Source of the DNA: Erythrobacter litoralis
Lineage (GTDB): Bacteria > Pseudomonadota > Alphaproteobacteria > Sphingomonadales > Sphingomonadaceae
DNA length: 64,000 bases
Reading direction: 5' to 3'
Assembly (NCBI RefSeq): GCF_029760855.1
Contig: NZ_SOSI01000007.1
Location: 1 to 64,000, forward strand
Shown: in pieces, positions 18,389-28,541 of the stretch
Position numbering within the stretch: position 1 is the stretch's first letter
How the letters are laid out: each line of letters starts with the position of its first letter
The notes under the pieces: generated by a model
What the model was told of the DNA's origin: nothing
What the model saw: the letters and a program-made list of their open reading frames with translations, nothing else
The model's database searches: none
Translations under genes and position numbers: made by a program

Positions 18389-20775
18389 CCTCGAAGCTCC
18401 GCGCCTTGCTTGGCGGCATTGGCCACCACCTTGTCCGATATCGCCTTGATCTCATCATCGGTGAAGCTCTTCTCGCCCGGTTGCAGCGTCACTTCGACCG
18501 CGACGGATTTGCGTCCTTCGGGGACGCCCTGACCGACGAAGACGTCGAACACCTGAGCATCGACGATGGCTTTTTTGTCCGCCCCGCGCACGGCCTTCAC
18601 GAGATCGCCTGTCGTGACCTCGCTGGGAACGAGGAAGGCGAAATCGCGCGTGATCGCCTGCAGAGCCGGCGGATCGTAAGCCGGACGGGCGAAGCTCGCT
18701 CCTCCCTTCTTCGCGGGAATTGCATCGAGGAAGATTTCGGTCGCGACCACCGGACCGTCCAAGTCGAACGCTTTTAGCGTGCGCGGATGCAGCGCCCCGA
18801 AACGGGCGAGCACGTTCTTCGGGCCGAGCCGCAAGGTGGCGGACTGGCCGGGATGGAATTGCTCACCTGCATCGTCCATTACCATGAGGTTGCCAACCGG
18901 CGCGCCCGCCGCTTCGAGCAACGCCATCGCTTCGGCCTTCGCATCGAACGCATCGAAGCCTTGCGCCTTCCCGTTCGCCCAGCCGCGCGCCGTGCGGTCG
19001 CCCACCAGCACGACGCCGAGGGTCGGCTTCTCGTCACTTGCCCCGTTCTTGCCCCTGAAATAGCGGCGGCCGATCTCGAACAGGCGACTGGTCGCCGATC
19101 CGCGATCGGCGTTGCGCTTCGCCGCGCCAAGCAGACCGGGAAGGAGCGAGGGGCGCATCGCCTTCATGTCCTCGCTGATCGGGTTGTCGAGTACCCAAAG
19201 CTCGCCGCCATCGCCGAAATGTTCGGCCTCGCCGGTCGGCAGGAAGCTCCACGTCACGGCTTCGTTCAGGCCGCGCGCGGCGGCGGAGCGGCGCAGCATG
19301 CGCTCCATTTGCTGCTGCGGCGAGGCGGTCGGCTTTGCGACACCGTCGCGGCGCGGAAGCGGAACGCTCTCGACCTTGTCCAAGCCATATATCCGCACTA
19401 CTTCCTCGACCAGATCGGCCGGCCCCTCGACGTCATGTCGACGCGGCGGAACCGTGACCTGCCAATCAGCTCCGACCCTGAAGTCGAGCCCTTCGAGGAT
19501 CCGACGCTGCTCGTCCTCGGCGATCTCCACTCCGCCCAACCGCTTCGTCAGCGCTGGGTCGAAGGTCAGCACCTGCGCCTCGACCGGTGGCTTGCCTGCG
19601 CGAACCACTTCGCTCGCTTCGCCGCCGCAGATGCGCAGGATCAGTGACGTCAGGATCGCTAGGCCGTCGTCGAGGAATTCGGGGTCGACGCCCCGCTCGA
19701 ACCGTGTGCGCGCATCGGTCGCAAGACCGAGCTTGCGACCCGTCACGCCGATCCGCTCAGGATCGAAATAGGCGATCTCCAGCAGCACGTCGGTCGTTCC
19801 GTCGCCTACCGACGAATGCTCGCCGCCCATAATTCCCGCGATGTCGTGCACGCCGCTATCGTCGGCGATGACGGTCATCGTTTCATCGAGTGTGTAGGCC
19901 TTCTCGTTCAGCGCCTCGATCTTCTCGCCGTCCTTCGCACGCCGCGCGACCACGGGGCCGGTCAGCTTGGCGAGATCGTAGGCATGGGCCGGCCGGCCGA
20001 AGGCGAGCATCAGGTAATTCGTGATGTCGACCACGGCGCTGATCGGGCGCTGCCCGGCAGCGATCAGGCGGCGCTGCATCCATTCCGGACTGGCGCCGTT
20101 CGAAATGCCGCGCACCGTCCGGGCATAGAATGCCGGGCAACCTTCTACGTCGTCGGTGCGGATTTCAACCGGACATGGGCCGTCGGCCTCGATCTCGGAC
20201 ACGTCTATCGGCTTGAACGTGCCGACGCCTGCCGCCGCAAGGTCGCGCGCGATACCGTACACGCCCATGCAATCGGGGCGGTTGGGCGTGATCGCCACGT
20301 CGAACACCGGGGATGCGTCGTGATATTCCGCAAAGCTCTGGCCGACCGGCGCATCGTCAGGCAATTCGATGATGCCGTCATGCTCGTCACCGAGTTTCAG
20401 CTCGCGCACCGAACACATCATCCCGTTCGATTCGACGCCGCGAATGGCGCTCTTGCGCAGTTCCATGCCGTTTGCCGGAACCACCGCGCCGGGCAGGCCG
20501 AGCACGCCCTTCATGCCCGCTCGCGCATTCGGCGCGCCGCAGACCACGGTGAGCGGATCGCCTTCACCGGTGTCGACACTCAGAACTTGCAGCTTGTCGG
20601 CATCGGGATGCGGGGCGGCGGTCAGCACCTCGGCGACGCGGAAGCCTTCCAGCTTGCGCGCCGGATCGTCGAAGCCTTCGACTTCGTGGCCGATACGATT
20701 GAGTGCACCGGCGATTTCCTCGACCGACGCATCGGTTTCGAGGAAATAGCGAAGCCATTCGAGCGAGAACTTCAT
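18385..20775 (-). CDS. pheT: phenylalanyl-tRNA synthetase beta subunit
   Basis: This 796-aa protein has the domain order of bacterial PheT: tRNA-binding OB fold (residues about 40-150, with PHPDADKL), B3/B4 editing domain, B5 and the catalytic-like core, and the C-terminal ferredoxin-fold anticodon domain ([15 protein letters not shown]). It forms an alpha2-beta2 enzyme with PheS, whose gene overlaps by 4 bp upstream. Confidence 0.98.
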   Translation of the reverse strand: MKFSLEWLRYFLETDASVEEIAGALNRIGHEVEGFDDPARKLEGFRVAEVLTAAPHPDADKLQVLSVDTGEGDPLTVVCGAPNARAGMKGVLGLPGAVVPANGMELRKSAIRGVESNGMMCSVRELKLGDEHDGIIELPDDAPVGQSFAEYHDASPVFDVAITPNRPDCMGVYGIARDLAAAGVGTFKPIDVSEIEADGPCPVEIRTDDVEGCPAFYARTVRGISNGASPEWMQRRLIAAGQRPISAVVDITNYLMLAFGRPAHAYDLAKLTGPVVARRAKDGEKIEALNEKAYTLDETMTVIADDSGVHDIAGIMGGEHSSVGDGTTDVLLEIAYFDPERIGVTGRKLGLATDARTRFERGVDPEFLDDGLAILTSLILRICGGEASEVVRAGKPPVEAQVLTFDPALTKRLGGVEIAEDEQRRILEGLDFRVGADWQVTVPPRRHDVEGPADLVEEVVRIYGLDKVESVPLPRRDGVAKPTASPQQQMERMLRRSAAARGLNEAVTWSFLPTGEAEHFGDGGELWVLDNPISEDMKAMRPSLLPGLLGAAKRNADRGSATSRLFEIGRRYFRGKNGASDEKPTLGVVLVGDRTARGWANGKAQGFDAFDAKAEAMALLEAAGAPVGNLMVMDDAGEQFHPGQSATLRLGPKNVLARFGALHPRTLKAFDLDGPVVATEIFLDAIPAKKGGASFARPAYDPPALQAITRDFAFLVPSEVTTGDLVKAVRGADKKAIVDAQVFDVFVGQGVPEGRKSVAVEVTLQPGEKSFTDDEIKAISDKVVANAAKQGAELRG

Positions 20776-21908
20776 GCCTTTGCTCCCACGCCGGCGGAAA
20801 GGGTCGGCTGGTCGAAGGCGGAAAAGCCGTAATGCGCCAGCCAGCGATTATCGCCGTCGAAGAAGGCGCGCAGATCGTCCATCCCGTATTTCAACATGGC
20901 AAGCCGGTCGACGCCGAGGCCCCATGCGAAGCCCTGCCATTCGTCGGGATCGAGGCCGGCGAATTCAATCACCCGGCGATTGACCATGCCGCTGCCGAGC
21001 AGCTCCATCCAGCCATGCCCCTCGTCGTCGCCGCTGCCGCCCAGCACGCGCCGTCCGTTCTCCATGGCAAAGCCGACGTCGACTTCGACGCTGGGTTCGG
21101 TGAAGGGGAAGTAGCTCGGGCGCAGGCGCAGGACGATATCGTCGCGCTCGAAGAACGCCTTCAGGAAGGTCTCCAAAGTCCATTTGAGATGGCCGAGATG
21201 GATATCGCGGTCGATTACCAGCCCTTCGACCTGATGGAACATCGGCGTATGCGTGGCATCACTGTCGCTGCGATAGACCCGGCCGGGCGCGATGATGCGG
21301 ATGGGCGCGCCCTGCTCAACCAGCGAGCGGATCTGCACCGGGGAAGTGTGCGTACGAAGCAGCATGCGTCTTTTTTCGCCTACCGCTTCGCTACTTGAGG
21401 CAGGTACCGTCACAGCATCCCGGTCGGGGAAGTAGAAGGTGTCGTGCATCGCGCGAGCCGGGTGGGTCTCGGCCATGTTAAGCGCGGTGAAATTATGCCA
21501 GTCGTCCTCGATTTCCGGCCCGGTAGCGACCGAGAAACCAAGATCGGCAAAGATTTCCGCCAACTCGTCCATCACCTGACTGACCGGATGGACGGATCCT
21601 TGGGGCGCTTGCGGTGCAGGCAGGGTAAGGTCGAGCGTCTCACTTGCCAGGCGCCGGTCCAGCGCTTCCGCCTCCAGCGCCTCCTTGCGCGCTGTAATCG
21701 CATCGGCAACCTCGGTTCGGGCACCGTTGATGAGAGGACCTTGTTCCTTGCGCTCTTCCGGCGACATCTTGCCGAGCGTCTTCAGCAGCGCGGAGATCGA
21801 ACCCTGCTTACCAAGAAATTCGACCCGCAGGCTTTCCAGCGTATCGAGGTCGGATGTTCCGGTGATGCGAGACAGGGCGTCGTCTCTGAGGGCTTGGGCA
21901 GTGGTCAT
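20772..21908 (-). CDS. pheS: phenylalanyl-tRNA synthetase alpha subunit
   Basis: This 378-aa class II synthetase subunit has an N-terminal coiled coil (residues 1-85), motif 2 ([23 protein letters not shown]) and motif 3 ([13 protein letters not shown]). It is slightly longer than average because of an insertion after the FPDRDAVTV segment. It is coupled to pheT. An AraC-type gene separates it from rplT. Confidence 0.98.
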   Translation of the reverse strand: MTTAQALRDDALSRITGTSDLDTLESLRVEFLGKQGSISALLKTLGKMSPEERKEQGPLINGARTEVADAITARKEALEAEALDRRLASETLDLTLPAPQAPQGSVHPVSQVMDELAEIFADLGFSVATGPEIEDDWHNFTALNMAETHPARAMHDTFYFPDRDAVTVPASSSEAVGEKRRMLLRTHTSPVQIRSLVEQGAPIRIIAPGRVYRSDSDATHTPMFHQVEGLVIDRDIHLGHLKWTLETFLKAFFERDDIVLRLRPSYFPFTEPSVEVDVGFAMENGRRVLGGSGDDEGHGWMELLGSGMVNRRVIEFAGLDPDEWQGFAWGLGVDRLAMLKYGMDDLRAFFDGDNRWLAHYGFSAFDQPTLSAGVGAKA

Positions 21909-21985
21909 GGAAATCGTTCGTCGCTCTGATTGATAACGCGCGCGTGCCTAGCTGCAACGCCGCCCTTGCCCAACCCCCTTATTGA

Positions 21986-22912
21986 TCAGGTCTTCGCAGG
22001 GATGATCGGGCTGGCTCCCGGAGTCGCGGTCGGCGGTTCGAAGCTCGGTATGGCGGGCCCCCATACCCGGTTGCGCTCGACCATGAAGGCCGAAAGCATG
22101 GGATGCGGCATCTGTGCGTATTCCGTCGGCTTCATGCCCATAAAGGTATGAAACTCGCGCACGAAATGGGCCTGATCGTGATAATGCTTGTCGATCCGCC
22201 GGCTCCAAACCGCCTTTTCTTCCAGCATGAAGGAGGCAAGGCTGCGCATCAGACGCTGCCGGCGCAGCAGCAATTGAGGCGAGAAGCCGAAATGCTTGAG
22301 ACAGACCCGCTCCAGCGTCCGCTTCGTCATTCCTGCATTGTCGGCAAAATCGGTTACCTGGGTGAGATAGGGATCGAACATGGCCTGGAGGATATTGGCG
22401 ATCCGGGTCGCATCTCTGGGCGGCCCGGCAAGATCGCGAAAAAAGGCGATCATACCGTCGAACTGGGTATCAGGATCACCGTCGGGATCGCAGAGGATGT
22501 CCGCCAACGGCGCGAACCGTGCGAATGCATCGCTGGTTTCACCGACCTGTATTGTATCAGCGAAATCGTTTGCCGGCAGATCGATGAACCGGGCCCAGCC
22601 TAATGGCAAGAAACCAATGCCCCAGATCGTCGTACGTTTGAGCCGAAAGCGCAGCGGTCGTGCCGTGGGTCCGGTGGCTACGAATGGACCGGTTATATCT
22701 TGCCCGGTGCCGGAAAGGGTAACGATGGGATAGTTTTGCGTGCTGAAGCGGATATTCGCCCATTCCGGCAAAAGGTAATCCGCGATCTCCTCTCCTTCAG
22801 GAAGATCGACTTCGCAACGATAGATCAGGCTGAAGCACGGCATCAGATCGTCGGGCGCAACAAACACCCTTACATCGGGAAGAAAGTCAGCAGTCGGAGT
22901 CGCACGCGGCAT
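21986..22912 (-). CDS. AraC-family transcriptional regulator
   Basis: The 308-aa protein ends in the double helix-turn-helix of AraC regulators (FGFSPQLLLRRQRLMRSL, then DQAHFVREFHTFMGMKPTEY, about residues 190-285). The N-terminal 170 residues are an uncharacterised effector or oligomerisation region. It lies between rplT and pheS on the same strand but after an rplT terminator, so it is probably its own unit. The target genes are unknown. Confidence 0.88.
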   Translation of the reverse strand: MPRATPTADFLPDVRVFVAPDDLMPCFSLIYRCEVDLPEGEEIADYLLPEWANIRFSTQNYPIVTLSGTGQDITGPFVATGPTARPLRFRLKRTTIWGIGFLPLGWARFIDLPANDFADTIQVGETSDAFARFAPLADILCDPDGDPDTQFDGMIAFFRDLAGPPRDATRIANILQAMFDPYLTQVTDFADNAGMTKRTLERVCLKHFGFSPQLLLRRQRLMRSLASFMLEEKAVWSRRIDKHYHDQAHFVREFHTFMGMKPTEYAQMPHPMLSAFMVERNRVWGPAIPSFEPPTATPGASPIIPAKT

Positions 22913-22959
22913 GGCCGCAACATACCATCTATTCTTACTTCGAGCGAGGTCGGCATAAG

Positions 22960-22990
22960 AAAAAGGGCGCCCCTATTACAGGAGCGCCCC
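22960..22990 (-). terminator. Rho-independent terminator of rpmI-rplT
   Basis: On the minus strand a 10-bp stem (GGGCGCTCCT with AGGGGCGCCC, one G-U pair) closes a 5-nt loop and is followed by five T residues. It starts 30 bp past the rplT stop and separates the ribosomal operon from the AraC gene. Confidence 0.9.
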
Positions 22991-23019
22991 ATTCTTGTTC
23001 ATCGCAATTCTGTGTCGAT

Positions 23020-23379
23020 TTAGGCCGGAAGAGCTTTCTTCGCCTGATCGATAATCGCCTTGAAGGCTGCGCCTTCGTTCATAGCGAGATCAGCCATCAC
23101 TTTGCGGTCGAGCTCGATGCCGGCAAGCTTGGTGCCATGCATGAACTGCGAATAGGTCAGGCCTTCCTGACGGACCGCAGCATTGATGCGCTGGATCCAC
23201 AGGGCGCGGAAGTTGCGCTTCTTAACCTTGCGGTCGCGATAGGCGTACTGGCCGGCCTTTTCGACCGCCTGACGCGCGACCCGGATGGTATTCTTGCGGC
23301 GGCCGCGGTAACCCTTGGCCTGATCCAGTAACCGCTTGTGCTTCTGGCGCGTGGTGACGCCGCGTTTGATGCGAGGCAT
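23020..23379 (-). CDS. rplT: ribosomal protein L20
   Basis: This 119-aa basic protein of the 50S subunit matches L20 in length and sequence, with the N-terminal MPRIKRGVT, the [10 protein letters not shown] helix and [21 protein letters not shown]. It follows rpmI by 26 bp. Confidence 0.98.
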   Translation of the reverse strand: MPRIKRGVTTRQKHKRLLDQAKGYRGRRKNTIRVARQAVEKAGQYAYRDRKVKKRNFRALWIQRINAAVRQEGLTYSQFMHGTKLAGIELDRKVMADLAMNEGAAFKAIIDQAKKALPA

Positions 23380-23405
23380 ATCGTTGTCTCCTTAGCTCTG
23401 GCGGC

Positions 23406-23609
23406 TCAATCGAGGCCGTAGGGGGCCCATTTCTTGACCGCGGCCCAATCGGCTTTGGCCAGAACCTTGGTCCCGCGCTGTTGACGGATATACTTCGCAT
23501 TGTGGCTGATCAGGCGGTGGCGCTTGCCGGCCACGCCATGCTTGACCTTGCCGGTGGCGGTGAGCTTGAAGCGCTTTTTCACGCCGCTCTTGGTCTTCAG
23601 TTTGGGCAT
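23406..23609 (-). CDS. rpmI: ribosomal protein L35
   Basis: This 67-aa basic protein matches L35 ([15 protein letters not shown], then [17 protein letters not shown]). It is first in the rpmI-rplT operon. infC, often upstream in other bacteria, is not here. Confidence 0.97.
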   Translation of the reverse strand: MPKLKTKSGVKKRFKLTATGKVKHGVAGKRHRLISHNAKYIRQQRGTKVLAKADWAAVKKWAPYGLD

Positions 23610-23728
23610 TTTCGTCTCCTGTTCGGGGACACGCCGTACCAGCCCTGGCAGCCCTTACGGCCAGACCGGCAGATGAATCACGTGTCGGTGAAGGCGCGCG
23701 AGATACCGTCTGCCGCGCGAAATGCAAG

Positions 23729-24475
23729 TCAGAAGTGGGCGAGATACCCGCCGTCGACTGCAATGGTCTGTCCGGTGACGTAGCTCGCCTCGCCCGATGC
23801 GAGGAACGCGACCGCGCCCGCGATCTCGTGTGGTTCGCCCCACCGTCCGAGCGAAGTGCGGCGGGCGAGGTGGGCGGCAATGTCCGTATCCGCCACCATG
23901 TCCGCATTCGCGTCGGTCTTGAAATAGCCGGGCGCGACGGAATTGACCGTGATCCCGTGCGGTCCGAGTTCGGCCGCCAGTCCGCGGGTCAGAGCCGCCA
24001 GTCCGCCCTTGCTCGCCGTGTAGAGGACGTCGCCCCGCGCGATTTCGGCGGCAATCGAAGTGACGTTGACGATCCGGCCATACCCGCCCTGCCGCATCAG
24101 CTCGGCAGCCCGGCGCGCGAGGTCGAACGGCGCGACGAGGTTCGCTTCCAGCAATGCAGCCATGTCGCCCCGCCCGACATCTTCAAGAGCGCGCCGGTCG
24201 CGCTGTCCGACATTGTTCACGAGGATCGAAAGGCCACCGCCGCGCGCGATCTGCTCGAAGGCGGCTGCCGTGGCTTGGTCATCGGCGATATCGAACGCCA
24301 GCACTTCCGCCTCGCCTTCGATTCGCGCCGCCGCCTGTTCGAGCGCTGCAGGATTGCGGCCGTTGAGCAGGACTTTCGCCCCGCCGTGCGCCAGTCGCTC
24401 CGCAATGGCGAAGCCTAACCCCCGTGCGGCACCGGTCACCAATGCGACACGCCCTTCCAATCCCGAGAACGCCAT
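23729..24475 (-). CDS. SDR oxidoreductase, gluconate 5-dehydrogenase-like
   Basis: This 248-aa protein is a classical short-chain dehydrogenase with TGAARGLG, NNVG, a Ser in NVTSIAAE, the YTASKGG pair and a C-terminal VTGQTIAVDGG. Overall form resembles gluconate 5-dehydrogenase/FabG relatives, but the substrate is not determinable. It begins 1 bp after the stop of the next SDR gene, so the two form an operon. Confidence 0.85.
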   Translation of the reverse strand: MAFSGLEGRVALVTGAARGLGFAIAERLAHGGAKVLLNGRNPAALEQAAARIEGEAEVLAFDIADDQATAAAFEQIARGGGLSILVNNVGQRDRRALEDVGRGDMAALLEANLVAPFDLARRAAELMRQGGYGRIVNVTSIAAEIARGDVLYTASKGGLAALTRGLAAELGPHGITVNSVAPGYFKTDANADMVADTDIAAHLARRTSLGRWGEPHEIAGAVAFLASGEASYVTGQTIAVDGGYLAHF

Positions 24476-24476
24476 A

Positions 24477-25241
24477 TCAGTCTTCGTAGATCATTTTGAC
24501 CGTCATGCCGCCATCCACGTTAAGATGCTGCCCCGTGATGTATCCCGCGCGGTAGAAATATTCGACGGCTTGCGCGATATCTTCCGGACGGCCGACCCGC
24601 CCGACCGGATGCTGCTCGCGGTCCTGCGGGCGGTGTTCGGGATCGCTGCGCTCGCTCGCCTTCTGCCAGTCGCGCGTTTCGATCCAGCCGGGGCGGATGG
24701 CATTTACCCGAATGTCCGGCCCTAACGAAACCGCCATCGCATGGGTCAGGGCATCGATCCCGCCCTTGGATGCCGCATAGGCGAAGCTTTCCCGCTCGCT
24801 CATCACGGCGCGGGTGGAGGAGATGTTGACGATGGCCGCGCCTTCGCTTTTGCGCAGGAACGGGACGGCGGAACGGCTGACCAGGAACGCAGCCGTCAGC
24901 GATGCGTCGAGCCAGCGGCGCCATTCGTCCAAGGCGAGGTCTTCGAGTGGTCCGCAATAGGGATCGGCGATGGCGGCGTTATTTACGAGGAGATCGAGGC
25001 CGTCGCCATCCAGCCAGTCGTCCAGCGAACGGAATGCATCAGCCACCGGGTCTTCCTCACCGACGTCGCATTTGACGAAGAGCCTGTCGCCCTGCGGGAT
25101 CGCCGACCCGAGTTCGTCCAGCGCCTCTCGATCCGTATCCAGCGCCGCGACGCGCCAGCCGAGGCTGTGGAAATGCATGACGATGGCGCGGCCGATGCCG
25201 TTGCCGCCACCGGTGACGAGGATGGTCTTTCTGTCTGTCAT
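24477..25241 (-). CDS. SDR oxidoreductase
   Basis: This 254-aa short-chain dehydrogenase has TGGGNGIG, NNAA, a catalytic Ser in NISSTRAVMSE, YAASKGG and the ending GQHLNVDGG. The ATG at 25241 places the Rossmann motif at the usual position; the frame extends to 25337 without support. It is the first gene of the two-gene SDR operon and is divergent from a further SDR at 25352. The substrate is unknown. Confidence 0.85.
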   Translation of the reverse strand: MTDRKTILVTGGGNGIGRAIVMHFHSLGWRVAALDTDREALDELGSAIPQGDRLFVKCDVGEEDPVADAFRSLDDWLDGDGLDLLVNNAAIADPYCGPLEDLALDEWRRWLDASLTAAFLVSRSAVPFLRKSEGAAIVNISSTRAVMSERESFAYAASKGGIDALTHAMAVSLGPDIRVNAIRPGWIETRDWQKASERSDPEHRPQDREQHPVGRVGRPEDIAQAVEYFYRAGYITGQHLNVDGGMTVKMIYED

Positions 25242-25351
25242 GCGTTCCGAACGATGATCGCGCGCCGCGGTGCCGGGAAAGCTCGCACCTATGGAACGTG
25301 GCTGCGAGGCACGCTTTTGAAAATGAGCAAACAGCAAAGAAAGTCGCTGCC

Positions 25352-26101
25352 ATGAACCGCTTCCAAGATCGAAAAATCCTCATCACCGGTGCGACGTCGG
25401 GCATCGGCAAGGCGACGGCCGAGCGATTGGCGCGCGAAGGAGCCTCTCTCCTGCTGACGGGGCACAGCCCCGATCATATCGAGGCGACGCGCCAAGCCCT
25501 TCCCGATGCGAAGGTCATCGCCAACGATGCCGCGAAGATCGAGGCCATCGACGATTTGGTCGCAGCGGCCAAAGATTTCGCTCCGGACGGCCTCGACGGT
25601 GTTTTCCTCAATGCGGGCTACGGGAGTTTCCGAGACCTTAGCGAAATCGATCCGGGCCACATCGAAAAGCATTTCGATATCGATCTGCGTGCGCCGATCT
25701 TGCAGGCGAAGGCGCTCGAGCCCCTCGTGAAGGATGGCGGCAAGATGCTGCTGATCGGTTCGGGCACGGTCGGCGGCAACCGACCCGATACGCTGGTCTA
25801 TAGCGCGATGAAGGCGGGCATCCGGCAGGCCGCGCGATCGTTCGCCAGCGAGTATGCCAGTCGCGGCATCTGCGTGAACGTGGTGACGCCAGGGCTAACC
25901 GATACGGGCTTCCATACGCGAGGCGGCATGGGCGAAGAGGAGCAAAAGCAATACAAGAACAAGGTTGCCGGAATGGTGCCGCTCGGCCGGATAGGAGAAC
26001 CGGAGGACGTGGCGGGCGTCGCTTGCTTCCTTCTCTCGGACGATGCGAATTACGTGACCGGCGCGGAACTGCGCGTCGATGGCGGGCTCACCATGCTGTG
26101 A
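25352..26101 (+). CDS. SDR oxidoreductase
   Basis: This 249-aa short-chain dehydrogenase has TGATSGIG, NAGYG in place of NNAG, a Ser in IGSGTVGG, YSAMKAG and VTGAELRVDGG. The start at 25352 was chosen because the Rossmann strand follows within eight residues. It is transcribed away from the SDR pair on the minus strand and precedes the PagL-like gene by 61 bp. Confidence 0.85.
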   Translation: MNRFQDRKILITGATSGIGKATAERLAREGASLLLTGHSPDHIEATRQALPDAKVIANDAAKIEAIDDLVAAAKDFAPDGLDGVFLNAGYGSFRDLSEIDPGHIEKHFDIDLRAPILQAKALEPLVKDGGKMLLIGSGTVGGNRPDTLVYSAMKAGIRQAARSFASEYASRGICVNVVTPGLTDTGFHTRGGMGEEEQKQYKNKVAGMVPLGRIGEPEDVAGVACFLLSDDANYVTGAELRVDGGLTML

Positions 26102-26162
26102 TGCCTTCAGGCGGCGGAAAGGCGCGGCTGCGCAATACGGCCCATCCTAGAAAGGAAACGAT

Positions 26163-26705
26163 TTGCGCAAACCAGCCGTCCTGTTGCTTGCCGCCCCGCT
26201 GGCTTTTGTAACCACACCTGCCTTGGCCGACGAGGTCTATGGCGGCGTCTATGCGCACGGCGTCGATACGCCGTTCACATTCGACACCGGCGAAGGCGGC
26301 ATCGATCTGCAGGCCGGTTATCGCTTCGGCGAAATCGAGGCGCTGCGCTCCTTGGGCGGGCCGCAACCTTACGTGTTCGGCTCGGTCAATTTGTCGGGTG
26401 ATACGAATTTCGTCGGCGCGGGATTGAGCTGGAAGGCGGAACTCGGCGACCGGTTCTACCTTCGCCCCGGCGTCGGCCTGGTGGTTCACGATGCGCCGTC
26501 GCAGCGCGTCGATCCCGAAACCGGCCTTCGCACCGATCTCGGCAGCCGAGTGTTGTTCGAGCCGGAAATCGCATTCGGCATGGATCTCAATAAACGCACT
26601 TCGGTGGAGGCGAGCTGGGTGCACATCAGCAATGCGCGCCTGTTCAACAGTCAGCAGAACCCCGGCATCGACACGATCGGCGTGCGGGTAAATTTGAAGC
26701 TCTAG
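26163..26705 (+). CDS. lipid A 3-O-deacylase, PagL-like outer membrane protein
   Basis: This 180-aa protein has a signal peptide (cleavage near ALA-DEV) and alternating hydrophobic strands of a small beta-barrel. The C-terminal segment WVHISNARL contains His154 and Ser156 in the H-x-S-N arrangement of PagL's active site, and Asp170 in NPGID sits near the expected acidic position (Glu in the studied enzyme). PagL removes a 3-linked acyl chain from lipid A. Translation seems to start at TTG 26163, since an AAAGGA ribosome site is 5 bp upstream and the signal peptide starts there. Confidence 0.8.
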   Translation: MRKPAVLLLAAPLAFVTTPALADEVYGGVYAHGVDTPFTFDTGEGGIDLQAGYRFGEIEALRSLGGPQPYVFGSVNLSGDTNFVGAGLSWKAELGDRFYLRPGVGLVVHDAPSQRVDPETGLRTDLGSRVLFEPEIAFGMDLNKRTSVEASWVHISNARLFNSQQNPGIDTIGVRVNLKL

Positions 26706-26714
26706 CGCTTCTTT

Positions 26715-27500
26715 TCAGCCCATCGCCGTAAGGACGTCCTCCAGCCGCGCCGGTTCGCCGAGCGCGACGATCGTGCCGTCGCTCTTTGCATCGAGCGGGT
26801 TACCCTGCCAGTCGGCAACAAGGCCGCCCGCCCCCTCGACGATCGGCACAAGCGCCGCATAGTCGAACAGTTCGAGTCCTGCCTCGCAGACAATATCGAT
26901 ATGGCCGCCCGCGAGCAGGCCGTAATTATAGCAATCGCCGCCATAGACGATCATGCCCTGCCGCTTGTTGCCAGCCACTTTCTGGGCGAGCGCCATGTAG
27001 GCATCGGCTTGCCCGGCATCGAAATAATGCGGGCTGCTGGTAGCGAGCGTCGCATCTTCCAGTGAACGGCAGCGGCGGGTGCTCACTGGCTTTCCGTTCA
27101 GCGTGGTCCGCTCGCCGATACGGCCGACCCAGCGTTCGCCGCTGACCGGCTGGTCGATGATGCCGAGCACGGGCCAGCCGTCTTCCAGAAGCGCGATCAG
27201 CGTACCGAAGATCGGGCGACCGGCCATGAAGCTGATCGTGCCATCGATCGGGTCGAGTACCCATTGCCGCCCCGAGCGCCCCTCGCTGATGCCGAATTCC
27301 TCGCCGACTATGCCGTCCTGCGGCAAGTCTGCGTCGAGGATACGGCGCATCGCCTCCTCCGCTGCGCGGTCCGCTTCAGTGACAGGCGAGGCGTCGCCCT
27401 TGGTCGTGCTTTCGAACTCGGCGCGGAAGCGGGGCCGGATTTCGTCGCGCGCGGCGTCGGCAAGCCGGTGGGCGATGGCGATTTCGTGGTCGTATTTCAC
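26715..27500 (-). CDS. hisN: histidinol-phosphatase of the inositol monophosphatase family
   Basis: This 261-aa Mg-dependent phosphatase has GEE (residues 66-68), DPIDGT (83-88) and a late acidic motif LFDYAAL. The HisN-type loop TISFMAGRPIFGTLIAL supports histidinol phosphate as substrate (last phosphatase step of histidine synthesis); inositol monophosphatase is the alternative. It starts at a GTG directly after the prs stop (TAA-GTG), so it is in an operon with prs. Confidence 0.85.
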   Translation of the reverse strand: MKYDHEIAIAHRLADAARDEIRPRFRAEFESTTKGDASPVTEADRAAEEAMRRILDADLPQDGIVGEEFGISEGRSGRQWVLDPIDGTISFMAGRPIFGTLIALLEDGWPVLGIIDQPVSGERWVGRIGERTTLNGKPVSTRRCRSLEDATLATSSPHYFDAGQADAYMALAQKVAGNKRQGMIVYGGDCYNYGLLAGGHIDIVCEAGLELFDYAALVPIVEGAGGLVADWQGNPLDAKSDGTIVALGEPARLEDVLTAMG

Positions 27501-28436
27501 TTAGTCGAACAGGCTCGAGACGGAGCTTTCGTCCGCGATCCGGCGCACCGCTTCGCCGATCAGGGGCGCGATGGTGAGGATGCGGATGCTGTCGCAATCC
27601 TTCGCATCATCAGTCGGCCGGATCGAATCGGTGATGACCAGTTCCTTCAGCGCCGACTTATCGACCCGGGCAACCGCGCCGCCCGACAGCACACCATGGG
27701 TGATATAGGCCGCCACGCTTGCCGCCCCCTGGTCGAGCAAGGCCTGCGCCGCATTGCACAGCGTGCCGCCCGAATCGACAATGTCGTCGATCAGGATGCA
27801 ATGCCGTCCCGCCACCTCGCCGATGATGTTCATCACCTCGCTCTCGCCCGGCCGGTCGCGCCGCTTATCGACGATGGCGAGCGGGGCGTTGTCGAGCCGC
27901 TTCGCCAGCGCACGGGCGCGCACCACACCGCCGACGTCGGGGCTGACGACCATCAGATCCTGATCGCCGTAACGCGCCTGAATATCCGCCGCCATCACGG
28001 GCGCGGCGTAGAGATTATCGGTCGGGATATCGAAGAAGCCTTGGATCTGCCCGGCGTGAAGATCGACGGCCAACACCCGGTCGGCGCCCGCTTCGGTGAT
28101 GAGGTTGGCCACCAGCTTGGCCGAGATCGGCGTACGCGGACCGGGTTTTCGGTCCTGTCGTGCGTAACCGAAATAGGGCACCACCGCCGTGATCCGCCGC
28201 GCCGATGCGCGCTTGAGCGCATCGATGCAGATCAGCAGTTCCATGAGGTTGTCGTTCGCGGGATAGCTGGTGGACTGCACCACGAACACGTCCTCGCCGC
28301 GCACGTTCTCGTGAATTTCGACGAAGATTTCCTCGTCCGCGAACCGGCGCACGCCTGCATCGACCAGCGGCATTTCGAGATAGCCCGCGATCGCCCGTGC
28401 GAGTGGCAGGTTCGAATTGGCGGCCATGATCTTCAT
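27501..28436 (-). CDS. prs: ribose-phosphate pyrophosphokinase
   Basis: PrsA makes PRPP from ribose 5-phosphate and ATP, feeding purine, pyrimidine, histidine and NAD synthesis. The 311-aa protein has [10 protein letters not shown], the [14 protein letters not shown] loop, [12 protein letters not shown] and the PRPP site [12 protein letters not shown]. Its pairing with hisN ties PRPP supply to histidine synthesis. Confidence 0.97.
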   Translation of the reverse strand: MKIMAANSNLPLARAIAGYLEMPLVDAGVRRFADEEIFVEIHENVRGEDVFVVQSTSYPANDNLMELLICIDALKRASARRITAVVPYFGYARQDRKPGPRTPISAKLVANLITEAGADRVLAVDLHAGQIQGFFDIPTDNLYAAPVMAADIQARYGDQDLMVVSPDVGGVVRARALAKRLDNAPLAIVDKRRDRPGESEVMNIIGEVAGRHCILIDDIVDSGGTLCNAAQALLDQGAASVAAYITHGVLSGGAVARVDKSALKELVITDSIRPTDDAKDCDSIRILTIAPLIGEAVRRIADESSVSSLFD

Positions 28437-28541
28437 GCGGTTGCGAATCCTCGTAAGCGACAGGTGCCCCCGCCTAGCCTACGGTCATGGATATGCAACA
28501 TGGGGAGGTCCGCCTGTCCCCGTTCGGCCGGGCGCCCCGGA

